Below, one piece after another: positions 44,126 to 54,394 of a DNA stretch of 64,000 nt (its first letter is position 1; each line of letters starts with the position of its first letter). This DNA comes from Crambe crambe (lineage: Eukaryota; Porifera; Demospongiae; Poecilosclerida; Crambeidae): assembly GCA_963924555.1 (NCBI GenBank), contig OZ004585.1, forward strand, positions 9,104,000 to 9,167,999, read 5' to 3'. The notes beneath the pieces are model-generated. The model ran no database searches and had not been told where the DNA came from. It saw only the letters and a list, made by a program, of their open reading frames with translations. Both the position numbers and the translations under genes were made by a program.

Positions 44126-45108
44126 TCGGCCTTCTTCCCGTCAACTGGTAAGTGAACATGTGCAGTTAAGTTGTGTTCTCCTGGCTACGAGTCTTTCTGT
44201 CGTCTTGATGAATGGCTGTAAATAACGAGATTAACATAGAATTCCATTAAGATGAAATCAACGTCCCTTGTTGAAATCAGTATTACTGTACTCTGGGCTA
44301 GCCTATAGATAGGGACTGACACATTATGCCTTTTGTGTTTCCCTATTATTCTATTCTTTAATTCCAGCTGTATAAAGTCATTCTTTTTTTATTGACCTAT
44401 TATTCTTTAATTATGCTCTAGCTGATATCATATGTATTTGAAAGACTGCGTAAATAGCACTTTCGATAGCCTATTATGTCAGCATTATGCTTCCTGCTTT
44501 GATAGACCTATTATTCCCAAAACTATGCTGGCAAAATGTTCCAGTCCCTACCTATAGAGCGCTTGCACTGTTTACTTATCCATGGCAACATTCAACCGTA
44601 GGCTACAGCTAGCTAGTCAATATCTTGGGACTGTGATGTCACATGCAAGTGCTCTATATCTGCTCGGACAAGAGTTCTTAGTGCAAATGGATCACAGATT
44701 ACTTGTGCGGTTAGAATGTGAGAGAGAGCTGAAGGTTTGAGAGGTTTTACTGTATAGGTGCCGGGAAAGGCGAGCATACAAAACCCGAGTTTGAACAAGA
44801 CTGTTTCTACGGTCGAGTGTTTGTCCTTATATGCTAGCTAAAACATAAATCAATCTGATTGGACAGAACGATATCCAGTGCATGTCACAAAAATGTCATT
44901 GGCCAAACATGTCTGTACTCTGTTCATTGGGTTCTAATCTCAATCACGGTAATACTGCAAATCAAGTGCTTGACACTCACTGCCGGTTAGACTGACAGTG
45001 TAAGCTGCCCTTATAGTCCGTTTCCAGTACCCTCCAAGAATTACCATCCTCTGGTGTGTCCTATATCTTGGCCATACATTAGTCTCAGGATCTCATTACG
45101 TTGCAGTT
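44126..45108. other. Intergenic DNA upstream of the orphan gene
   Basis: AT-rich sequence without recognisable coding potential. The last few hundred bases should hold the promoter of the gene starting at 45109; no specific element is evident. Confidence 0.45.
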
Positions 45109-46233
45109 ATGTCACAGTCTGAAGAATCTGGGCAGAGTCCTGCTCAGTCCAGGAAACGGCGTAGCTCGAGAAGAATAAGATTACTAATCAATGGTAATTT
45201 GTGTTACACACAAATGACATCACCAGCTACCATTTCTGTACATCTTCAGATCTGTTGGTGGGGGTAGAAGAGCAGTACCACCAGGCCCTGTCAAGTGAGC
45301 TAGGGGCTCTTCCAGACCTATGTGCCATGTCCAGCCAGGAGCTGACATTGGAAATAATGCAACTTTTTTTTAAACTTGGCATCAGCAAGAAAGAGCAAAA
45401 GGAAGTGTGGGCTCCTATTTATCGAAATATCAAGGCTAGGAAAACCCCACCTGTCTCTGACGACGAAGAGTCTGTTACTGGAAAGGTATTAACTGAAAAG
45501 TAATCGGGCTAGTAGTATCAAATGGTCATTACTCCTACAGGTTTCCCAATTTCGCTCCAGAACCCTCGCACCGTCAAAATGCACATACAAAACCCTAGAG
45601 ATGTCTGGGGTTCTACCCTCGTCTACTCTTTTTTTGGAGAATACCAATAGTGTTTCAGGAAAATTTCCCGAAAAGGAATTCACCGACGTTTCATCTGTGG
45701 TCGAAGTCATCAAAAGCATCATTAACGGGTCGCTACCTCAAAACGAATGTTTTCCTCACACGATCTGCAATAACATTATAGCAAAAGCAGTAGAGGTTTT
45801 GAATTCTGCTCACGGACGAGGAACATACCGATTTGAGATGAAGCCAAAGGTGCAAGTGAATGAGGATTCACGGAACGATAAAGAGTCTGATGTAAGCATA
45901 ATATGGGTGCGCAGCTCTCGTACCTTTGTCCTCATTGAGGTCAAATTAAGTGTTCCTTTAGTCCTCTCGGCAGACGAGAAACTTTTAAACGATTTCTCTC
46001 AATTAATTCTCGAAGCAATTTTAATGAACGAAAAAGACACCACTGTATATAACGAGCTTCTATTAATACTGACTGATGGGACCGTGTGGCATCTTTTCCA
46101 TGTCGATCTGTCAGGCTGGACTCGAAACGAGGAGCCAGTGTCTTTTTTGAAATACGACACTCTATCTGATAGAAACATCCCAGTTTTAAGCATCATTAGA
46201 ATAATTTTAGGAACAATTCCTATTTTGAAATAA
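45109..46233 (+). CDS. Orphan three-exon gene with PD-(D/E)XK-like C-terminal domain
   Basis: Three exons (45109-45193, 45250-45485, 45541-46233) join in frame with proper GT/AG sites, giving about 337 residues. Exon 1 is Ser/Arg-rich with a basic cluster (SRKRRSSRRIR) like a nuclear signal. Exon 2 is helical (MSSQELTLEIMQLFFKLGIS, KKEQKEVWAPIYRNIKARK). Exon 3 holds ESDVSIIWVRSSRTF followed by VLIEVKLS. This Asp ... Glu-Val-Lys arrangement, with an alternating hydrophobic strand pattern and a following helix (LLNDFSQLILEAILMNEK) and strand (ELLLILTDGTVWHLFHVDL), resembles the PD-(D/E)XK nuclease fold. I do not recognise a family. It stands alone in subtelomeric repeats, and its 3' end is partly duplicated just downstream. 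The nuclease reading is inference. Confidence 0.7.
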
Positions 46234-46235
46234 GC

Positions 46236-46340
46236 CTCGCTGATGGGACTGTGTGGCATCTTTTTCATGTTGATCTGTCACAAAACAAGAAACCAATACC
46301 TTTTTGAAATATGACACTCTATACATACGAGATCATTAAA
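46236..46340 (+). pseudogene. Tandem partial duplicate of the orphan gene 3' end
   Basis: It repeats the upstream exon-3 segment (ctgatgggactgtgtggcat, then ttttcatgttgatctgtca, then cctttttgaaatatgacact and atcattaaaataatt), with internal deletions. It directly follows the stop of the 45109 gene and cannot be translated as a continuous copy. Confidence 0.8.
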
Positions 46341-46365
46341 ATAATTATTAATTTTGTACATATTT

Positions 46366-46700
46366 GGGCTAGGACTTGTATAGGTATCTCCCAATGATGA
46401 CAAATGGTTATAACTCCTTAATAACAAAAGGGATTTCTATGAAATTACATATATATGACATACTAGTAATTCCATACGACATATTTGAAATTCTTTGAAT
46501 TCCGTTAAGTCATTAGAAAACCACCAGAGGGATTTCTATGAAATTACAGATATACAATATACTAGTACATCCCTACAACATATTTGAAATTCTCTGAATT
46601 CCTTTAAGTCATTAAGGGGTTAATACCATATCTCGAAAACCATCAGGGGGATTTCTAGATATACAATATACTAGTATTATCATAATTGAAATTCATTTAA
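46366..46700. repeat. Subtelomeric block S, copy 1 (internal ~100-130-bp units)
   Basis: It begins gggctaggacttgtataggt atctcccaatgatg and continues with units containing gggatttctatgaaattac, tactagtaattccatac, catatttgaaattctttgaa and gtcattaaggggtta. The same block starts at 53054, directly after a CTAGGG tract. This copy keeps a bare gggctagg remnant at its left edge. Confidence 0.85.
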
Positions 46701-46719
46701 GTATCTCAAAAACCATCCT

Positions 46720-47000
46720 AAGGCAATGTGAGCTACGAAGGTAAGATCGTGTGTGACGAATGTAGCATTTCCAACTCGTGTCCACCTTCAGTACAGTTGC
46801 ATAACTTTAACAAACTGGCTGGGGATATTTTAACAAACTGCCAATGTAACTCACCAACGGTTAGACTATCAGAAATGAACCTACGTAGGGGTACCGGGTT
46901 GGAAAGAGGATTTAGCTTGATCTCCTGGTGCTTCCATCTTCCTGGGCCCTCAAGAAGAGGCTTTCTCCTCCACGGTTTGATTCAAGGCTGATCTCCTGGC
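46720..47000. repeat. Subtelomeric block T, copy 1
   Basis: Shares acgaaggtaagat, cataactttaacaaactgg, ttggaaagaggattta, gaagaggctttctc and gctgatctcctgg with a second copy at about 56540-56850. In both places it lies near repeat S or R, so these blocks have been duplicated within the subtelomere. Confidence 0.8.
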
Positions 47001-47250
47001 TCTTCCAGTCTAACCCATGCACCAAAACTGGTTGGGAGTGGCAAACAATAGGGCTACGAAACAGCTAGCCCCAGCTGGCCACAGTGACGATAGCTAAATA
47101 GATAGATTATAGGAAAGGGTTATAATGATTATTATGGCCTTCAGCCAGATTTTCCAAACAACAATAGCTGATTTCGAGGGAGCTAGAGAACATCACATAG
47201 GCCTACAGCATTCAATGACAAGATGCAAATTGTGAGAGTTGAAGTCTTTT
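47001..47250. other. Intergenic, nothing recognised
   Basis: No coding or RNA gene was recognised in this stretch between duplicated subtelomeric blocks. Confidence 0.4.
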
Positions 47251-47610
47251 ACGATTGGACAACTAACTTGCAATTCACTGACATAACAGTTAAGACATGA
47301 ACTCTGCCGACCAACTTGCAAAGCACTGTATGAAGTATACATTGAGACTTCAGGAGTTGCCTCATTTCAGGGATCCCGATTAGAGGGAGTTTACTGTATT
47401 CATGAAAGTATTTATATAACGATACAAGGTGAACAATTATTTGCAGCTCCAATTAAATTGCATTTCTTTTCTATCCAACAACTCGTGACTAATGGGACCA
47501 GGTCCCAACGTCAACTTGGAACCGATGGGACCAGGTCCCAGTCCCATCATCAACTTGGGACCAATGGGACCAGGTCCCACCAACTTGGGAGACAAGTTTC
47601 CAGATTATAG
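47250..47610. repeat. Subtelomeric block U, copy 1, with gggaccaggtccca minisatellite
   Basis: The part at 47270-47410 (gaactctgccgaccaacttg, gtatacattgagactt, gggagtttactgtattcatg) matches 55318-55450. It ends in about three units of aatgggaccaggtccca-caacttgg (47488-47592). The 55460-55505 copy has the same motif, then a C-rich CTAGGG tract. Confidence 0.82.
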
Positions 47611-47689
47611 AGAATTCCTATTGGTGATTTGCAAGCACATTACAAGGTCATTCCAACTCTTGACATTATTTCCCAAGCCTTGGTAAAAG

Positions 47690-48062
47690 CCTCGACCAAT
47701 TTATAGTTAAAAGTGCATCTATGCATCATGATCTTTATGTCAAGTGCTATTGGTCTAGGCATCACGCCGAATGCTCAGATTGACATTAGAATGCTACTGG
47801 TCTCATAAAAAATTGGTGAAGTCTTTGGTAGGAAAAAATTTTTTTGTGACCAATTTGGATTTTAACGTCAGTAGCGAGGCCTGAATGTTTAGATTCACCA
47901 ATCTCGTAAAAAACTGCAAATCTATAGCCTAGGCACCATGCACGAAGACAAGAAGCTAATGGTTCCACCCGATTTCTGCTGATGGCTAATCGGCAAGGCC
48001 GATTACGTATCAGAAGAGTTGGGTTTGCTGTCATCATCTACTGAAGTGTGTGATCAGCTAGT
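47690..48062. repeat. ~110-bp repeats plus block R, copy 2
   Basis: Degenerate copies of the 40960-41290 unit are followed at about 47930 by block R (ctgatggctaatcggcaagg, gaagagttgggtttgctgtc, gaagtgtgtgatcagct). The reading ADYVSEELGLLSSSTEVCDQL is open in this copy. Confidence 0.78.
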
Positions 48063-48613
48063 AGCTTTAGTATTCCCGAGTAGACTCCTCAGTAGATAAA
48101 CTAGCTCTACGGTAAAACCTAGAAAGGAGACTTTAGCATGGGTTCCAGTATGCCCACACCCAGTTTGAGACTCTCCAACCCCACCTCTGGATGCCCAAAC
48201 ACAGTTTGAGACTCTCAAACCCCACCTCTGCATGCCCACATACTCTGACAAAGCAGGCAGCTGCCTGTACAAACCTTTTAGTAGGCTATAAAGCCTGTAC
48301 ATGAGCCCCCCTAGACCCCACCTCTGGTTGCCTGATGTATTAAAGCAGTAATAGACCTGGCAAGTCAAGTTGTAATCCCTAGCTGGGCTAGCTTACCAAA
48401 GCAACGGCGAATGGTAGCAGGACTGGGCGAATGTCAAACGAGTCTGATTATGTGGTTAACTGCCTACTTTGATACACATTTCAGCAGAACAGGTCAAGAG
48501 TAGGCACGTCCACAGACTCCACTTTTACACGAGGCTGGCCCCACGAGACTAATGGGCTCTCTTCTAACTTGGGACGTTTGTCCAGAATGGACTACAACGA
48601 ACATTACATTAAC
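48063..48613. other. Intergenic with a short direct repeat
   Basis: A ~44-bp direct repeat (atgcccacacccagtttgag / atgcccaaacacagtttgag, each with actctc-aaccccacctctg) lies at about 48150-48240. Nothing else was recognised. Confidence 0.5.
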
Positions 48614-48757
48614 CTTGGTTATAGATAGTGACGAGGATGGTGACTTGTTCTCCTTTCCAGATCTTGTTTTCCTTGATTTTCTGACTCCGTAAGTAGTAAC
48701 AGTTACCACCATGTGCTTGTCCAGAACACTTTCATAATCATCCACAATTAATCTCCT
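48614..48757 (-). CDS. Isolated exon-like segment, function unknown
   Basis: A 144-bp open segment (48 codons, phase 0 at both ends) is flanked on the minus strand by an acceptor (ttag at 48758) and a donor (aag|gttaat). It reads RRLIVDDYESVLDKHMVVTV then TTYGVRKSRKTRSGKENKSP, with a basic/serine C-terminal half. No neighbouring exon was found. It may be a remnant of a lost gene or a real exon of an unrecognised one. Confidence 0.3.
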
Positions 48758-49148
48758 CTAAGCTGCAATCCGGCTGCGTGATCCATGAATTTCATGGCCA
48801 ACGCGCGCGCTGACGTCGACTGTACCTAGACCCTTTACCAGACTATAAAAGAGTACCATATGCATGAACCTGCACAGCATATGACTTGTATGTGGAGGTG
48901 TAATTGTTTTGGATATGCTCAACAGAAATTAGAAGAGATTGGAGGAGAAAAAACATGTCGTATGCAGTTACTGAAAATGTGAGATAGCAGAATGTCCGGT
49001 GACCTGCTAATTAGCTACATGGAGGTCACGATGTATGTGAATATGACAATTTGTTGAGGGTGATTTCGTCCATTGCAAAAAAGGGGGGAAAAGACACTCC
49101 AAGCCGAGAGACGCAGCGAATGTGGATGGATGGGGATGGGTGGCTGAT

Positions 49149-50317
49149 TTAGTTGTAAGTTTTCACGTGTCTGTGGATGCTCGACTGCGAGAAACCTAGG
49201 TTGCAGATCTTGCACCGATAGGGCTTCTCGCTACTGTGTATGCGCTTATGTTTGGTAAAGTTGGAGGTGTCGGCAAAGGCCTTCCCACAAAAGTCGCAAC
49301 GATAGGGCCTTTCACCCGAGTGAGTGCGTAGATGGGTGGTCACAGACGAGAATCATTTCTGACATATCGGACAACCGAAAGGTTTTTCTCCAGAGTGAGT
49401 ACGCAGATGAACTGTAAGATTGTCAGCTCAAGCGAAGGCCTTTCCACACACGTCACAGCGCGATAAGGCTTCTCTCCCGAGTGAGTCCTAGTATGAATTT
49501 TTAGATGAGCAAAACTCTTGCCACAGATCTGACAGACGTTATTGCCAGACTCGTTTGGATTCTCGCTCCTCGGTTTAGATCCAGGAGAGTGCTCCGAAAG
49601 ACCGGGACAGACTCTGTGCAATGGGCTTGACATCGGGGTAGTCTTAGAGACGAGTGGTGGAGGAACGAGACGCTTCCGAGAGCATACGTAGCACTCGTCC
49701 GGAGAGCAGAAATCAGGTCAGGAGGGGGTGGTGGACGTTCGTCAGTAAAAGTACGGACAGACGAAGAAGTCGGAGTGGGGGCAGAATCTGGGACGTAGAT
49801 TCAAAGTCGAGAGCCAAGAGAGCATCGATTGCAATTTCGTGAGATTCCCCAACTTGTACCAGTGGCCTGAGGAGAGTGAACATCACACAATCAAAAACGA
49901 CGAATTACGTCACAGGAGCTAAAATTTAGGTTACTAAGTATATTCGAATGGCTTGGTACGCGGTCGATCGACCATGATATTACATGCTCACACGATCTCT
50001 TTAATTCTAACATAGATTCTAACACATACACATCGTACAAAGCTAGCTGCTTGCTAGCATGGCAGCTACACGGTAACTAGTTCATCATGCAAACGATGGA
50101 GGGGACCTAGTTAGATATGCATGGAAACTTACTCATCTTCTGCAGAATAAGGAACGTTTCTGTAATGTCCTGGTGAGTAAACAGGGAACTCAGGCAAAGC
50201 AGCGTAAGCTTGATTTGGAACAAGAAAAGGTGGAATGCTAGGATCTCCTACGCGGCCACTACCGCCTCCGAAGTACTGTGGAGAACCAAAAATAGGAGCT
50301 GGTGGAAAGCCTGTCAC
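49149..50317 (-). pseudogene. Decayed C2H2 zinc-finger transcription factor gene
   Basis: Two minus-strand exons are visible. The first (about 50316-50133) reads GFPPAPIFGSPQYFGGGSGR ... YRNVPYSAEDE and ends at a good GTAAGT donor. The second (49866 down to stop 49149-49151) starts after a pyrimidine-rich acceptor with LVQVGESHEIAIDALLALDF. It continues through a basic segment (CSRKRLVPPPLVSKTT) into a run of about five C2H2 fingers with [16 protein letters not shown] linkers. Breaks include a frameshift near 49455-49462, at least two further frame changes upstream (about 49700-49810), in-frame TGA codons at 49428-49430 and 49353-49355 where an Arg codon would be expected, and two fingers about three residues too short. 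The last finger ends HVKTYN, lacking the final histidine. Only the [21 protein letters not shown] finger looks intact. A 5' exon, if any, was not found. Confidence 0.72.
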
Positions 50318-50726
50318 GAAAGTGCGGAGAGCCTGGGGGACGTTCTATACACTAGTGTAGGATGTCTCTTCTAGTGTGAAATGTCCCACCTCCAAAGAAA
50401 AGAAAGTAAGCCTATATATGATTATGAATAAAGGAAGAAGCAGCTTACTAAAATTATTAGCTACAGTAGCTAGCTAGCTAGGTAGCTAGTTCAAAGAACG
50501 AATAGTGCAAAAATCAAGTCCAGTTTTGTGAGCCAAAAGGTATAGCTATAGCTAAGGTATCACATAAATGAATAATTGTTTTTGTTGACAAAAGGATTAG
50601 CGTCGGATAAAACATTTGGATGTATTCCCTGAAGATAACAGTAGCCACTGATTCCATTGTCACTGCTGCACAACAGAGCACGTTGGAGGTTCAGAGCCTA
50701 TTACGACACATACATTTGATATACAG
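50318..50726. other. Intergenic, with a fragment of the palindrome end
   Basis: gcggagagcctgggg (about 50326-50340) matches the core end of the 40.4-kb palindrome (gcagagagcctgggga). It stands next to the 5' edge of the zinc-finger remnant. The rest is AT-rich, with a ctagctagctaggtagctag tract near 50468-50490. Confidence 0.45.
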
Positions 50727-50974
50727 TCATACAAAGAACCGAAACACAACAACAGAAATGAATATCTGTTAGTTTTATCCAGTCGTGGTGATCTCCAGCT
50801 TCACTTTAAATTTGTGCAGGTGATTGCCAGTTCTTTTACTCGTCAGGTGCAGGTGCACGAGAATCCATCTAAGCAGCACTACAGACAGCGTGACTTGCAC
50901 TTCAGTTCTCTACTTCCCAACTTGGCCAAACCAGTTTTGGAATTTTGCACAGGCTCACTGCCTGCACAATTATG
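50727..50974 (+). CDS. Possible orphan exon, function unknown
   Basis: This 248-bp segment is open in one frame between an acceptor (gatatacag) and a donor (TATG|GTAAAA). It reads SYKEPKHNNRNEYLLVLSSR then GDLQLHFKFVQVIASSF, ending LPNLAKPVLEFCTGSLPAQL. The composition is protein-like, but I recognise no family and see no partner exons. It could be a remnant or a chance open frame. Confidence 0.3.
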
Positions 50975-51780
50975 GTAAAACATGTACGTAGTTGTAGCAT
51001 CAACAGATCGGTACATATACAAAATAATAATTATAGCATAACTGTCATAGCCAATCTCTCTCTCTCTGTATTCCGTGCAACATACACTCTAGCTCACTAT
51101 AGTTGCTCTAGCTATATTGCCACAATCATTCCATTTTAACAGTGGCAAAATTATCGATTTGACTTTATTATTTTGAACTCTTATTTTGAGTTGCCATGAT
51201 GACACTTTTTTTCTTTTTAAGCTGTGACCTTAGTTTAGCTTAATGATAATTGGTATATAAATAGACTTTTATCTGTACTTTGTACAGGGCATTGTAACAT
51301 TCCATAAACCACAAAGAAAACTCCTCCCGCAAGTTTGTTATTAGTTTAATTTGATGTAATATTCATATGCTTAACATGCGGTGATATTTCACTCGACAGT
51401 AAGATTCAGCTAGTGAAGACGAACAAGTCGATATATATAAAGTTGCATTTCGAAAGGTAAAAGTGTTAACCGAATTATACACGACATGATATGCTATCAG
51501 AATCAGATGACCGAAACATGGACAAGGAGGTGACCAACGACAGATGGCGTTTAAAGTTTTATTGCGAAGCAAAAAAGATAGAATCCATAACGACCAGGAG
51601 GTGCTCGAAAAAATAGAAGTTAGATAGGAGGGATAGGTCTCTATTGTAATCAAAATAATCGTAACCTTTCGATACAACAGTTATGATTTAAGTGGAAACA
51701 AGTGAGTATCACGTATGTATAGTCCTAAAATTGCTAGGATAATATCTACCGTTTTATGTGTAAAGATAATTGTTACTCTG
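50975..51780. other. AT-rich intergenic DNA, no gene recognised
   Basis: The longest open frame (51363-51677, minus) has no start context, splice sites or family-like composition. Nothing else was seen. Confidence 0.45.
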
Positions 51781-53032
51781 CAATAAAATGCTCGCATTAA
51801 AAAATATCTACTACTTTGAAATGTTCAAATTAGCAAAGCTGACTTTGGTATCTGTCATCCCGTATAACTTCATTTACACTACCATATCATTGTTTAAATG
51901 ATTTCTTACTATTAATTTTTGTAATATTCAAATTAGCCAGAATTTAACCCCTTACTCCGTGATCTGTAATCAAACTCAACTCCCTTTACACTACATTAAT
52001 TCAAAAACCTCCCGGTTCTACTACTTTGTAATATTCATATTAGCCCAAGTACATAAATTTAACCCTCTGTTTAATCCTGCTTATCTCATCTACTCCACAA
52101 CATTATGACAAAACCCCTCATGTTTAAAGGATTTTCAAATTAGCCCAATTACAGTAGAATTTAACCCTTACTCCTTGATCTGTAATCAAAATTAACTCTC
52201 TCTACACTTCATTATTATGTCAAAAACCATCCCGTTGAACGTAATTTTTACTACTTTGTAATATTCGAATTAGCCCAGCTAGATACAAATTTAACTCACT
52301 GGCTCCCGTATTTGTCATCCAGTATAATTCCATATTATACAACAATATTATAACAAAAACTCTCCCGTTCTTACTATTTTGTAATATTCAAATTAGCCCA
52401 GTTACAGTAGAATTTAACGATCCAAATTCAAATTTAAACTCTCTCTACACTTCACTATTATGTCAAAAACCATCCTGTTAAAAATAATTTTTATAATTTT
52501 GTAATATTCAAATTAGCCCAGCTAGATACCAATTTAACCCACTGACTCCTTTATTTGTCATCCAGTATATCTCCATTTATACTACAATATCATAAAAGCT
52601 CTCCTGTTTGAAGGATTTCATAATTAGCCCGGTTACATCCCCCTTACTCCTTAATCTGTAATCAAACTTAATTCATTACTACGTCAAAATATTAAGAGTA
52701 ATTTTTATTACTTTGTAATATTCAAATTAGCCCAGTTACAGCAGAATTAAACCCCCTTACTCCACGATCTGTAATCAAACTTCTCTCTCTACACTTTCAC
52801 TATTATGTCAAAAGCCATCCCGTTATAAGTAATTTTTACTACATTGCAATATTCAAATTAGCCCAGTTAGATACAAATTTAACCCACTGACTCTTGTATT
52901 TATCATTCAGTATAACTCCATTTATACAACAATATTATAACAAACTCTTACATTTTAAAGATTTTACCTTTACTCCATGATCTGTAATCGAACCTACACT
53001 TCACTATTATGTCAAATGCCATCCTGTTATAA
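51781..53032. repeat. AT-rich subtelomeric satellite, ~115-bp monomers alternating as ~235-bp dimers
   Basis: About ten copies of gtaatattcaaattagccca recur near 51920, 52027, 52130, 52257, 52380, 52500, 52613, 52713 and 52846. Two monomer types alternate. One has cagctagatac ... gtatttgtcatccagtata ... aactctcccgtt. The other has cagttacagtagaattt ... ctccttgatctgtaatca ... cactattatgtcaaaaacc. Confidence 0.88.
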
Positions 53033-53061
53033 CTAGGGCTAGGGCTAGGGCTAGGGCTAGG
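53033..53061 (+). repeat. Interstitial CTAGGG tract, forward orientation
   Basis: Four complete CTAGGG units plus ctagg lie exactly between the AT-rich satellite and block S copy 2. Unit and orientation are the same as in the terminal array. Confidence 0.95.
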
Positions 53062-54330
53062 ACTTGTATAGGTATCTCCCAATGATGACAAATGGTTATA
53101 ACTCCTTAATAACAAAAGGGATTTCTATGAAATTACATATATATGACATACTAGTAATTCCATACAATATATTTGAAATTCTTTGAATTCCGTTAAGTCA
53201 TTAAGGGGTTATTACTGCAATACCATATCTCAAAAACCATCAGGGGGAATTCTATGAAATTGCATATGTATAACATGCTGGTAATTCCCCATGACATATG
53301 TGACCCGTTTTAGGAAAATCCGCCTAAACGCGCGTGAACATTATTGTCACAATAGGTGATTTTATATCACAGGTCAATATATTCAACAAAAATTTTTTTC
53401 TGTATAGATCAAAACTATGATCCTTGAACAAACTTCTGACCAAGTTTTGGAACTTAGACTAAAGTAGAAAGGCTTCAAATGAAGCGTTAAAGTTAGCTAG
53501 TCAGCCATGAAACCTTCGTGCACGGAAAATCCAGCAGCTGAAAATCACCAGAACTAAGGTAGGCTTTCCAGCTTATACGCTTGGAAATATGAACTAACTA
53601 AGCTTTCTACGCTATCTTTAGTACCTTGTTACTCTTTTCTAGGCTTTAGTTGGTACTTACTAGCGTCAGGAGGCGAGAAACTAGCGTCTCTCTAACTCTA
53701 GTTCGAGGCTCCACCCACTTCAATTTGATAGTGCACGGGCGTGGCCGGAAATGATGTTCACGTTGCTTATTCAGCTTTTTCTCCCAAAAAATTAAAACGC
53801 TAATGGACGCTATCTGGAGTTTTCTAAGAGCTGTTCCTCGGGCATCAAAGGACCTGAAGCTTTGAAAATTGCGCGATGGAGAGCCAAAGGGCCATAGATA
53901 ACGGATATCAACAAATCAAAAAAATTTTTAGTGCCGCGTTATGCCGGATTTTCCTGTACCCGGTCACATATTTGAAATTCTTCGAATTCTCTCAAGTCAT
54001 TAAGGGGTTATTACTGTTATACCATATCTGTGAAGTCAGACATAGTAACCACGTGGTCACAAAGGAATGTAATTACTAACCATAAATTTCCAGTGTGATA
54101 CATAGTAGTGTCTTAGTCATGTGGATTTTCACATTAGCAGTTTTGGAGACTGCAACTATGTATGGGTGGTATGTCTGATTACCCTTAAAAGGTTTATTAT
54201 ATCTCGAAAATCAGGGGACTTTTATGATAATAATTATTTCAAAAACATGTTTGAATTTGTAGAATTCTGTCAAGTCATTCAGTGATCATCAAAAAACATC
54301 AGGGATACGTACTAAGGCAATGTGAATCAT
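53054..54330. repeat. Subtelomeric block S, copy 2 (interrupted by an insertion)
   Basis: Matches 46366-46700 (gacttgtataggtatctccc, ctccttaataacaaaaggga, gtcattaaggggttatta) and continues with further diverged units to about 54330. It is split at 53300-53967 by a transposon-like element. Confidence 0.82.
53300..53967. mobile_element. MITE-like non-autonomous DNA transposon, 668 bp
   Basis: Imperfect terminal inverted repeats of about 33 bp begin GTGACCCGTTTTAGGAAAAT at the left and, as reverse complement, GTGACCGGGTACAGGAAAAT at the right. The element splits a block S unit. The sister copy at about 46484-46505 reads gacatatttgaaattc, which is the empty site. Flanking ATAT (53296-53299 and 53968-53971) is the likely target-site duplication, though ACATAT is also possible. 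No transposase frame is present, so it would depend on a partner elsewhere. The superfamily is not assigned. Confidence 0.82.
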
Positions 54331-54394
54331 TTTGACAGCCAGCGAGCAAGTACTTTTGTGCTTCAAGTCTTTAGAAAATTTGCTGTGTTAAGTG

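Noticed and set aside
53876..54079. 67-codon open frame at the right end of the MITE-like element as a transposase remnant
   Set aside because: It runs out of the element through the terminal repeat into block S and shows no transposase motif.
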